Part shown: in pieces, positions 35,624 to 47,600 of the stretch
Layout: each line of letters starts with the position of its first letter
Position numbering within the stretch: the first letter of the stretch is position 1
NCBI RefSeq assembly: GCF_949628215.1
Contig: NC_134276.1
Location: forward strand, 65,640,733 to 65,704,732
Direction of reading: 5' to 3'
DNA length: 64,000 bases
Source: Phalacrocorax aristotelis
Taxonomy: Eukaryota > Chordata > Aves > Suliformes > Phalacrocoracidae
The notes under the pieces: generated by a model
Told to the model about the DNA's origin: nothing
The model's input: only the letters and a program-made list of their open reading frames with translations
Database searches by the model: none
Position numbers and translations under genes: made by a program

Positions 35624-38600
35624 GTAAGAGGAGAGCGCGGAGCGGCGAGCCGCGGGGCCCGGCCCGAGCCTTCTCCCCGGGGAGGATGTGGGGACGGGGC
35701 GCTGTCACCGCCGGCGCCCTGGCTGCGCTGGCCTTGGCCTTGGCGTTCTGGCTGCGGGGTGATGAAGGTATACACATGGCTGCGCCGGGGCTGTGGCGGG
35801 AGGGGGTGGGGCCCGCCCCTGAGGGGAGGCGGGGGCGGGCCGGTGGGCGCACAGCGGCGGCAGGCTGTGCCGAGGGCTGCCCGCCGAGGGGGCCGCGGAA
35901 GCCCGTGGGCGGGCGGGACGGTGGGTGTTGCCCACGGAAGGAAAGGCCGCCGGGGGGGGCTCGGCCGAGCTGCCCCGCTGAGGGGCTGGGCCGGGGCGTG
36001 AGGGGGGCGGCGGCGGCGGCCTCCCGTGACGGGGAGGTGGGCTTGGCGCCGCCGTTCCCCCCCACCCCGCGGCTCCCGCCGGAGCAAAACCGAAGGGAAG
36101 CGGCTGGGGCGGCCCGGCACAATGAAACCCCCCCCAGCCTGCAGCGGGGACCGGCCGCAGCGCCCACCTAACCTACGAGGGGATGGCCGGGGCGGGGGGG
36201 AGCGCATACAAACCCCGGCACCACCAGCCCCTTCGCGGGGCTCCGGCCGAGGGCAGGGGCTGCTCGGGTCTGCGGGAGGCGCCGTCTCTGCCAGCCGCAG
36301 CGTAGGCTTTTGTGGCGGCCTGCAGGGGCGAGCCGAGCTGCTGGCACCACTCGTGTCCGTGTGCCCGCGGGAGCCCGGCTGCCTGCCTGCCCCCGGGGCT
36401 GAGCGACACGGCGGCCCTGGGGAGGGGGCGGGGGTGGCGGTGCCCGTCCTGGCGCGGGGGTGATGCAAGGCGCCGAGCTGCAGCGCCCTGTCTGTGTGTC
36501 TGGTGCATGAGTGTGTGTGTGCGCAGGGATCGCGCTCCACTGCGGCGGGGAGGGGGGGAGGAGGAAGAAGGGAAGGAGGGAGGGAGGGAGGCGCACTGTG
36601 ATGAGCAGGGCCTCCAAGTCCAGCCAGCGCCGCCGTCCTGCCGCTCCCGGAGGAGCCCGGGGCGGGGGAGCGGCCGCGCACGGTGGCTGCCTGAGCCGGG
36701 CGGCGGCGCGCCCTGCCCCGGGGGAGGGGGCCGCGCCTCCCCGCCGCCAGCCCGCTTCTGTGTTTTTTTTTTAATTTATCATCGTTGTTTTCAGCGGGGG
36801 GCGAGCCGGGGTGAGAAGGATTTTGTGGTTTGTTTTTTTTGTTGTTGTTTTTTTTTTTTTCTAACAACCCACCCGCCCCAGCTTTTTGCAGGTGCCCGCA
36901 GCGCAAAGCGGTGCCTGGAAAGTTTTGTTTGCGTGCGAGCGGCGGCGGCCCGGGCTGGGATGCGGAGCCCGGGGCCCGGCTCTCCGCCGCCTCCCCCCGC
37001 ACCGCGGCTGCCGCCGCCGGGGCTGGCGTAGGCGCCCCCTGGGAGAGCCGAGTGCGGGCATTAAACCCCCCTCCCTCCTCCCCGCCGCCCTCCTCCGCCC
37101 CCCTCCGTCCCTCCCTCCCTCGCTCCCTCCCTCTCTCGCTCCCTCCCTCCCTCCCTCTCCCCGGTGCGCGGCCATTGCAGTGACCCCGGCCGGCCAAGGA
37201 TGATCACGAACACGCGGGGCTTCCTGTGGTCGGACCTGGAGACGCGGGCGCTGCTGGAGATCTGGGGCGAGGCGGACGTGCAGTCGGCGCTGGACGGCAA
37301 CTTTCGGAACAGCCATGTGTACCGGGACGTGGCCTGCCGCCTGGCCGAGCTGGGCTTCGAGCGCACCCCGGAGCAGTGCCGCATCCGCATCAAGGGCCTC
37401 AAGCGCCAGTACTACCAGGCCCGGGACGGGCTGAAAAAGAACGGGCACGCCCGCAAGATATGCAAGTACTACGACGAGATGGACCGGATCCTCAGCTGCC
37501 GGGGGGGCCCGGACGGCGCCCCCGAGCCGCTGGCCCCGCCGCCCGAGGGCGCGCAGCCGTCGGGGCCGCTGGCCGGGCCGCCCACGCCGGGCACGCCGCA
37601 CAACAGCCGCGAGGTGGACGCCGAGCTGGACGAGGACGCCGAGCTGGAGTCCCCCCGCGACAACTTCACCGAGGACTCCGGGGAGTGCTCCTCCTACGCC
37701 GACCACCCCATCAAGGTGGAGTGCCCCCCCTTCGCCATCCCCGTGCCACCGGGCGACGGTGAGTAGCCGGCGGGCTCCCGGCGCCGGCTGTCCTCCCTTC
37801 ACCCCGCGGGCAGCGCGGCTCCCCCCCTCCCCTCCCGGGCTCCGGCAGCCCTCTGCCAGCGTGTTTCTAGTCGCTTCTGCCTTACCCTCCTCCCTCCCGC
37901 CCCGTCCTCTGCGCTCCCAAAGCCGCCCTTGCCCCCCGCCCCCGCCTCCCCGCACCTTGTCGTCCCCGAAAGCCCCCGGCCCCCAACACCGCCGGGAAGG
38001 GGAGCGAGCTGCTGGGGGGGACGGGAAATGCTGCAAACCGGGTAAGGGGAGATGCTGGGGGACGGAGGAGACCGTAGTGAGTTTTTATCGGTGTTTAGCA
38101 ATGGGAAACCAATGGAAAACTAGCGCAGAGATTATCGAGACAAAGTATCAGGTAGCGCTGTACAAGAAAATAGGCATCCTCGCTGGAGGATTTTCCCGTT
38201 CCCTGCAGACCGTGTGCGGTTTTGTTAATCGGCATGAAAACGACCATGACGATAATACCTGAAAAATCTCCTTATTGTCGCAGATAGGCCAGAAGGCTAG
38301 GGGAGAGCTTTTACGTAATTAATTGCTTGAGTTGTTTCAGAAACACTGCTTCTAACTTTAGCAGGCTTGCGGACAGAAGCAGCCCTTAGATAAAGCCTGT
38401 CCCTTCCTTGCTCGTTCTTTACCCTCAGCTCCCTATTTGTGTTGGGGGGGGAGCCGGTATTATTTGTTTGTTTTAAATCTAGATTAATGCTGTGGTTTTA
38501 ATACAAACATGAACCTGTCTTTAGAAGTTGACATCACTGAGGAATCAGCCAATTGGTTGACGTTTAACCAACCTTCTTTTTACACATAAACCCCATCAAA

Positions 38601-41600
38601 GAATTGTTTACACTAATGTTCTTTTGAAATGCAAATCCAGAATGCCAACAGACTGAAACTCAATTTAGATTAATGTAATTACCTGCAATACACAAATGAG
38701 GCTATACTATTTAATAGCCTTCACTTAAACCTTTTTAGAACATCAAAAAGACTCCTATTGTCGAAGTTTAGTACTACAACAATTAAAAGATGCCTCTGTG
38801 TAATTTTTGCGTTACCTTTATAACTTTGCAGAAGCTCGTGTTTTTTGCTTTGGTACTCTGGAATAAAAATGTCTGCAATAACTACAGTTCACATCGAAAA
38901 AGAATAACAACTTTGTGACATATTAGGCCCACATCTCACAGGAAGGGTTTTTTTTTTTCTGCTTTCTTCTTAGCACTTCAGAAAAATAATTGTCTGTCCT
39001 CTTGTTTTAGGCTTTAAAGAAATCAATGCTCCAACTATTACCCCGCCTCTCAGTCAGCCCAAAAGATCAAAAAAACGCCACGCGAATTTAACGTTGGATA
39101 AAATGATGGAAAAATTCCTGCAGCAGAGTGTGGATACAGAAGAGAAATTTTACAGATACGAAGAGCAGAGGCTCAAAATTGAGGACAAGCGTCGGGAAGC
39201 TGAGCATGCTCGAGAGCTCCAGATGTTACAGATGCTGGGACAGATGTTGGCAGGAATTTCTTCTACAGTATCACAAAGGTCACAATCTATACCAGCGAGT
39301 CCACCTCAGAGAGCGAACCATCGTTCATATGGGGATAACTTTAATTATAATGCTATGACAGCAGCACTTTCTCCACCGATAGGTACTTCCTTCTATAGCA
39401 TAAAGAAAAGCTCGTTTTTTTTAAACTTCTGTGTGAAAGCACTGGTAGTAAGTAGCTTTTGAAAATAAAAGCTAGTTGGAATTATTTAATATTGTGGTAA
39501 AGGTGTCTGTCTGATGTAAAATGAAATTAAAACATTATTCCTATCATTGTACTGATTTTTTAATAGAGATGCATTAGTTTTAACAAATTCTAACGAGCAA
39601 AATCACACTTTTCAAACCTTATAAACCTTGGGGACTCCTTCCACATTCACGTCTCTGTAAAGTGGAATTAGGAGAAGTTTTGTATGTGAAAGGCAAGTAG
39701 TACATTTGCTGAAAGCTTTCTGGAGACACTAGGTACCTTGTAGCGGAAATTGTGCTGCTATTGAAGTTAACAGGCCTAACCCAGTACGTGAAGTTAAGGC
39801 TGTGCATATGTTTTTTCAGGGTTGGGAAAAGAGTGGAGTTTTGCCTCACTGAAGTAAGTCAAATCTTAAAATCCAGCTTCTTTAAAATAAATTTTCTTTA
39901 AATCAAAATTCTGAATCTTATCTTTTAATTAAACATCAGATTACTGTAGTGGATGTGATGGAAGATGAAAATATTGGTGTACATCTTTATTCTACACCAG
40001 CTCATTTATAAATTCTTCGGGGTCTGAATTTATTTTAAAGAAAAAGGCAAAGCAACAACTCTAGAATTGGTATTTATGTGCAGACTTTTCCTTCCGTACC
40101 TTATGTGTGGGCCAGAAGCTGATAATCGGATATTAGCATTCATTAACAGACTTCTTGGCATCTGTGGCTCTGTGTCATTTATCTTTATCATAGTTTCTTT
40201 GTACGTGGAGATAGATTGCGTGGGCAGGAGGGAAACAGGGATACTCTTGTCAGTGCTGAAACCAGAGTCTGCTTGGGGCTCGGTGGTTGTAGCCTGCCGT
40301 GTGGAAACGACACAAGTCTCGTTCTAATTCTGAATTTCACACTGCTTGGAAGAAAAAAGCGTGGTTTGAAAATTAAAAAAACCACCCAGCCTCAGTGTTG
40401 AATAATAATCTGGCATGCCAGATCCTAAAGGGTATTCTCTGATTCCTGAGAGAATCTTGGAGCCTTATCAGTTCCACGTTACATACTACGTTTCCCTGTA
40501 AAATGCAAGGGGGACTGGATGATTAGGCCTGTTGAGGGTTTAGGCTGACTGAGTTGGTTGTGATTCTTCTTGACTGGATAGTTGATTTGTAGCATTCCTT
40601 GATAGCAGGAGACTTTCGTAGATAAATTACAGCATGCGGCTGGATTCTGTGTTTTAAATGTTGTTTTCACTTTTAAATTAAAAGGAAACCTGAAGTGCTT
40701 CAGAAAATCCCTTAGGAAATTGTTTGAGGTTCTAGGCCAGGGTGATGGTACCTACAAGGCCTTACCATTACTTCTGAAAGGTTTTTCGCTGAAAGAGTTT
40801 CATTATCTGTAAAGACTTGAAACTAAAGTTCAGTTTTTCTTGCTGGATTTTGTCATATAGGTGTACAATCATATTACACTGTGCAGAAATGCATTATATA
40901 TATTTAACTGTAGCAAGAGCAACTTGGGATTCTAATCTTAATTGGTAAAGGTGTAGCAAAGTGTTTATAATAAAATGTGAAAATAACCCTTCAGGCAGCA
41001 CATCTTTTAAAGAATTAAGATTTCAGTTTAGAGCTAAATATGCTTTAGTGTTTCTGTAGGTAAGAATCACTTTTTGCATAGTTTTCTGTTTTCTCCCTAT
41101 TTATTATGCAATCGCTTTATATTTATGTATAAACAAAAAACAGCAACAAAGAAACAGAGGATCTTCTTAACAACATTGTACTTTAAGGGGTTACAAGCTG
41201 TATGATTAAGTATATTTCTTGTGTGGTTGAAAACCAGTGAGCTTATGAAGTGTGATTTAAAGAAAATAATCTGCCCTGTTTCCAGAGGAGATGAGCATTT
41301 TGTTCTCCTCTGGGTCACTGCAATGCAATTTTGGCCATAATCCAAAACGGTGTTTTTTCTTTTATTTTTTTCTTTTTTTATTTTTTTTTATCTCAATAGA
41401 AATGGGATGCCTGTATTATAGAAGGATTTTGAAAGCAAAAGATCAGCCAGGAGTATTTATTGTTATTGAACACTAAAGCATTTTATTACCGAAGATTAGC
41501 ACGTTTCGGTTTAGATTCTGTGGAAGACGGACAAAAAGGTGCTTTCTGTTGATAGCACACAGATGTGGAGTTTTCTTGTTTGTTATATTTTTTTCCCCCA

Positions 41601-44600
41601 TTATTACGGCCAAAATTTCTGGAACAGGTTGTTTCTTGGGGGTTTTTTTGTTTTGTTTTTTTCCCCTCGTCTAGTTTTTGGAGTTGGGGGGGTGGGATTA
41701 CTAAATTTTATACAGCTGAAAATAAGGAGTATTGTGGGAGTTAGTTTTTACATAATTATGTATTACTATGTAGCAGTTCCTTGAAAGCTTTTTTTAGAAG
41801 ATCTGTAAAAAAGAAAGTAAGCATAGCTGCGGTCTAGGAGACTAATATTAATGTTCAAATAAACTGCTCTTCTGAACAGAATTGTACAGTTAATGAGGAG
41901 CGTTGTTGAAATATAAGAACTTATTCTTTTAGTGTATTTACTGCAATTTATAGTTAACACAGCGTTGATAGGAGTACTGATCTTCAGATTTGTCCCATAT
42001 TAGGTAAATGGTTTAATTCTCTTTAGTTCTAATTGCTGAAATACTTTTTAATTCTGATTTTTTGTAGTCTTTTGAAACTGTAATTTGAATATGTAGCCTT
42101 CTGAGTGTGCAGTTATCTTAATATGTGGCTTGACATGTAGTTTTGCATCAGAGATCTGTAGTTGTATTATAGCTAAAAATTATCTTTGTGTGGTATTTGC
42201 AATGTTTGCATTTAGTGCGCTGGATTATAGTTTTGCAGAAAGACTCATTATGCCTTGTAACCACCTGCCAAGATTAAAAAAAAAAAGCAGTGAGATAGGC
42301 CCTGATTCTGCTAAGAGGTGGAAGTCTTTAAGGGGGAGCGAAAAATAAGGTAGGGTGTATGTTTAAAATGTGGGTTTAGTTGCTCTGTGCTTGCTCTGTG
42401 TCTGGATGTGCTTAGTCCTTATTAAGTGTACCTATTTCAGTTGAGCTTAATTATGGAAGTGATTTCAGGCTGAACTAAGAAGATATTTCTAGTTAAGAAA
42501 TGTTCATGTAACTATGCTGGGCTGTTTCTTTCTGTACCTGAGCCCTAAATTAGGACTGTGAGCAGTCAGTGGGAATATTCTCTGCATCAGACCCTAAATT
42601 AATTTTTTAAATTATAACCTTCCCTAGTTACTCAGTGTTTTAAAGGCCTTAAGTGATGAAGCATTCGGTTTTTAGAAGTATGTCACTTTGTGTATCTTGG
42701 AGTGATTTTGAGTGATTACGAGTGCTTAGAAGAAATGCTGATGGTAGTTTAAGAAAGAACATACTTCAACGCTTATTTTCTTCTTTTCAGTTATAGAGAG
42801 ATCTTTTTCACTGCACAGAACACACTCTCTAAAGGATATGGAGAACATTTTTCAACTGGTGCGCAATGTTATCCCTCCTCTAACAGGGAAGAGGCATAAA
42901 GGTCAAGATGGACGTATAGGCATCGTTGGAGGATGTCAAGAGTAAGTTAAACAGAAATTTTGTTTTTCTTTCTGAGAGAGTTTGAGGATGTTATAAGTAT
43001 TTTAGAAGCCATTCAAACTCACCTTACATTTAAAACATGAGTGTTTTCCAGAGAGCTTTACTAGTCTGTCATGACCATGTGTACTTAGGGAAGAACATTG
43101 CATCATGTTACAAAATTTTGGTAGGGAATGTGGCTGAAATTTACAATGCTCTTCGTGACTGTGTCTACTTTCTCTATCTTTTTTGGCCACCAGACTCTCT
43201 CTGCTTTCAGTGTTAGTCCTTTCCCATTGCATGATGAAGTTATAGAATAAGTAGAATAGCATAAGCCAATGGCACATCTGATTTTTTTAATATATATTTT
43301 GGTATTTTGGGAACTGGGTCTCTTAAATCAGGAATAGTATATTTTCTTACTGAGTGCTTTTTTATTTTGATAAATTGTGGTGTTTACTAGATTCTGTCAA
43401 TACCTTGTTTTATGTACTGGAGTAATAGAAATAGCACGTTTCAGGGATAAGAGAGATACAGCATAAATCAGTTAAATGCTGTACTGACCTAGAAATAAAA
43501 CAGGCTCTATTCTTTTCTTGGCCACATTCAGTAATCTGCACAATACTTTGAATAAGCCCCTACACCCTCCTGTTTTTCATTTTCCCCTTTTGAAATAGAG
43601 ATGGCATCTTACTCCTGTGAAAGAGATCTGCTGTTGGACATCTGCTATTAATAAACATTCTATAAAGAGCAAAAAGGTGCTGTCTTATAGCTGCATTGAT
43701 GACCAAGGAGTTAGTTTTCCTGTTGGTCTAACGGGCTTAGGTTCTTTCCTCTTGGCAAAAGTAGGCGCCGCTGGAGGATGATTCTGTCCATATCTCTCTG
43801 TTCAGTCTTCATAAAGAGAACTTAGGGCAACTGGAATCACAGTGAAGCATCTAAAACCGGGTGGGATTGGTCCAGGTCACAGATTTCAAATTTGGCTTGC
43901 AAACTTTGCTTGACTCTTGTTTTGTTTTGTTTGTCTCTAAACTTTTAAGTTGGTTGTCTGAGAAGAGGTTGCTTTTTTACCGTATGATCTTTGTAAATCT
44001 TTGCAAATATTTCTATGAAAGGATCAGGTGGCCAAGGTGAAATCCTGTGCCTTCGAAATCAAAGCAAGGTTTGAGAGTGGCTTCAGTATAGCAAGGTTTT
44101 ATCTGTCTTTTACAGTAAACAAAAGAGAAAGCTTTCTTAAAATTTGGTCTTGAATTTTGGGCTTCATTATGGCAGGCTGATTTCCAGATTATCTGATCTC
44201 ATGACTGTGTTTCCTAACCTAAATTGTATTTCATTCTAGATACACTGGAGCACCATATTTTGCTGCAATTACAGCTCTCAAAGTGGTACGTGTTCTTCTA
44301 TACCAATCCAAAATGAACTCTTAATCATTTGTATTGGCTAAGTGCCATTTTTTAAAAGCATTCGTTCTGTGCTGCACATGAAATTTGAGTTACAAAAGGT
44401 CTTCTATTTAACAAAGAAAATCTTTAGTCCTCGATTGGTAGAAATACTTTGTAAATGTGTGTCATTTGCTGTGTTTTCTGTAAATGTTTTCTCTGTATAA
44501 GTAAAATTAGACATATGTAAGAAACCTGAAAATTTCAGAGGGAAAACTGTTTTATCAGAGGTTTGGATAGGAAACTTCAAAACTTGATGAAATATTTTCT

Positions 44601-47600
44601 CCAAAAGTGAACAATAAGGTAACTTTAGATTAATATTTAAAGTTATATTTTCAGCGCTATGGTCAGTTCTTTAGAAATTTTTTCTGGACCTGATTAGTGT
44701 GTTAAATTAAGTAACTTTCCTTCAAAACTTACAGCTTTAGGCTAGTAAAATTCTTATGTGCTATAAGTCTAAAGATTGTTGCTTGAATTTAGTGTAACTT
44801 TTAATAGCACGTTTTATTTACATTATAATCTTTAGCAGAAGTATTTTCTAAGCTTTTTTTTCCTAGAAGTGTGAACTTCCTTATTTTAGTGACATATTAA
44901 CTGGCTAAAAGTATATTTACTGCTGACTACATAAATAGAGCGGTGATTATTCAAATGTAAACAAATCATGCTTACATAATACATACTCCTTTCAGTACTC
45001 TATATACAGTGTGTCAGTACTTTTGATATGTTGCGTATGTTTTTCTTTTTGATGATTTGTTCCAATAAGTAGGTAACCAATCCAGGTATTTCCACCATCT
45101 GCCCCCTCTCCTCCAGGGTGCAGTCCCTCAAGGATTTAAAACTGAAATGATATTATTTAATGATCGTACATAAGATATTAAGGCCATTCAGCTTTTTGCT
45201 CACTATGTGCAGATACAGTAGCATACCAGGAGGTCCCCTGTTGAAGCCACTTGGTCTCCAACCATTGCATCTGCACATAAAGAGTCAGAGCATCAAATCT
45301 CTGCATTGCTTAGTAGCTTGAAATGTTAAATGTGTAGTAATAAAGCAGAGGAGACACTTCTTAACCTTGGGAAATTTCAGTATGCAAGACAGATACAAGA
45401 TCAGGCTTTCTGGTCACTGCTTTCACAATTTTTATGTGTATGTCTGATTTTTTGAGTGGATAACAGAAGCTTGAGGCAAAAATCCTCAGCTTTAATGTTT
45501 ATTTAACTTAAGGCGTGTTGTTAAAATTGTGCCAGCCTTTATCTAGTACGGATTTGGCCCATTTAGTAGAAATGGTAGGACTGGAAACGTACTCATAGAT
45601 TGCCATAGCTCTGTTTTGCAAGTATATTATGGTATTATTTTTCCTCTCTGATGTAGCTTGTCTCTTGTTCAACGTAGTTGAACAGCTTTCTTCTTGTTGT
45701 ATGTGTGACATTTTAGTCTTTGCTCATCTGCAAATGAGAAACATTTCTCAAGTGAGTAAAAGTTCAAGATCTGTGTTTTCAGTCATCATATTGGTGAGGA
45801 ACAGAAAAAAATACTATTGGACGTCAAATACAAAAAAAAATTTCTCCAAAACATTGCATGGTAGTCTAAGCCAAAATAGAAAAAAATAATAAAGTTTGCT
45901 TTAACTACTGAGAAATAAGAATTCAGGTAAATTACTCACTTTGGAACGGTAACGTTATTATTAAGTATAAATTTGATAATTCTGTTTGCAAATTTTCTTT
46001 TTTAGGGTGCAGATTTATCCCATGTGTTTTGTACCAAAGATGCAGCAACAGTAATCAAATCATATAGTCCAGAGCTGATTGTTCATCCGGTCCTGTAAGT
46101 GACTTATCTTTTGTTTAAATGAGCAAGTCAGGATTACTAGTTTGACCGTTTCAGTCTGACAGTTGATTAGTTTGCGTTATTCCTTTTTTTTGAGTTACAC
46201 ATTGGGTGAGCTAGAGATTACAAAAACTCCTGCATTTGTCCTTTCATTACAAGCAGTTAGATATTTAATATAGAACAATCAGTTGTGAATTTTTTTCATT
46301 ACTGTACGAAGTACAATTTTTTAAAAAGCAAAGATCTTGCTTTCCGCTACTTGCTGACGTGTGTTCTGTGATTGTAATGCATTTCACTGAGAACAGTAGC
46401 AAAATCCAGAACTGAGAGTCACTACAAGTCAGCATTTTAGAATCTGCATTTGAAAGGCAAATAGAGTATGTTCTCTTGCTTCTTCAGTCCTAATAGTATT
46501 TAACAGTAGTGTATCTTTTTTTCCTCTCAATACATAAAATTACTGGGCAAGAGAGATGCTGATTCTCATTTTTTTCATAAGTATGTTGCATTAGATACAC
46601 ACCTATTCCTGGGAATAAATAGATGTTCTAAAATAATCTAAAATACAGGGTTTATTAACAAGAAGAAGAAAAGTTTAATAAGCCACTGTCCTAATTGGGA
46701 AAATCAGTGTGTGCTTCCCTGAATTTGTGTTCTGAAATATGTTGCTGATTAGTGAAGTTTTACAGGATAAAATGTTTCAATTAGGTGTTACAATGGTTTA
46801 CAATGAGCACCACAAATGAGAATTAAGATGTGTGTCTGAGGTATAAGTCCCTGAGCTTAGCTTGCACCAGTGTGTGTCAACGTCCGTTGGTGTATGTAGA
46901 AAAGCTGTGATTAATCTAGAAAAAGCATAATTTAAAATCGTGTTTGTCAGATACTGCTGTCAGGAAGGATTTATGGTGGTAAAAATATTTTGGTGTCTGC
47001 GAGGAAGAATATGATCTCCTTCATGCAGATGCCTGCAGTTAGAAGCCATAAGTTTATTACATTCTAAAGGTGGGTTTAATTCCTGTTGGTGTAGAGAGAG
47101 GTGCTTAGAAAGAAGTCAGTTAGACAGATATCAAGGGTTGTGTTTTGTTGGTTTGGGTTGGTTTGTTCGGTGTTTTTTTTATTTTATTTTGTGTTTTTTT
47201 TTTTTCAAAGATAGAAAAAACCCGTGACTTTGTGGATTTTAGACAGGCAAAAGTCATGTTGGAAAGCAAGGGGAAAATAACAGGGGCAGGGTTTTTACCA
47301 GTCCAACTGTATTAGCCTCTAAAATCCAAAAGGTACATCTTCAGTTGATGTCCTTTCTGTCTCATACCACATGATAACAAATGAGATGCACAGTTGTAAT
47401 GGCAGTATTAGCTTGGAACTTAGGTTGTCTTGATGGATCACAGTCCGGGTACAGCATACAGTTGTCTTGTATGGGAAGGAGTTGACCTTGCCTTGGGAGG
47501 GGCATTTTTAGTATACATGGGGTTCTTGATGTCTGTGGTAATGGAAAAGGTTAAGAGGAGAAACAGAAGCAGCACAGAGAAAAAGGGAGGTGACAATATG

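Larger units (their letters stand above)
35160..37800. promoter_or_regulatory. CpG island covering the NAXD first exon and the Myb/SANT exon
   Basis: Composition changes abruptly from A+T-rich to extremely G+C- and CpG-rich for about 2.6 kb, with GGGCGG-type boxes and (CCCTG)n and (GGGA)n tracts. This is a typical housekeeping promoter island, lying over the NAXD start and extending across the Myb/SANT exon. No TATA box is evident. All large frames on the - strand in the island are composition artefacts. The island is interrupted at about 36,760-36,870 by T-rich runs. Confidence 0.85.

Noticed and set aside
37164..37199. Earlier start for the Myb/SANT frame upstream of ATG 37,200
   Set aside because: The upstream extension starts at GTG and lies partly in the splice-acceptor/pyrimidine region; ATG 37,200 has a better context and directly precedes the domain.
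35364..38101. Very long frames on the - strand (267, 525 and 391 codons) across the CpG island
   Set aside because: They are Pro/Arg/Ala/Gly-rich artefacts of extreme G+C content, overlap the real + strand exons, and show no domain or splice structure.
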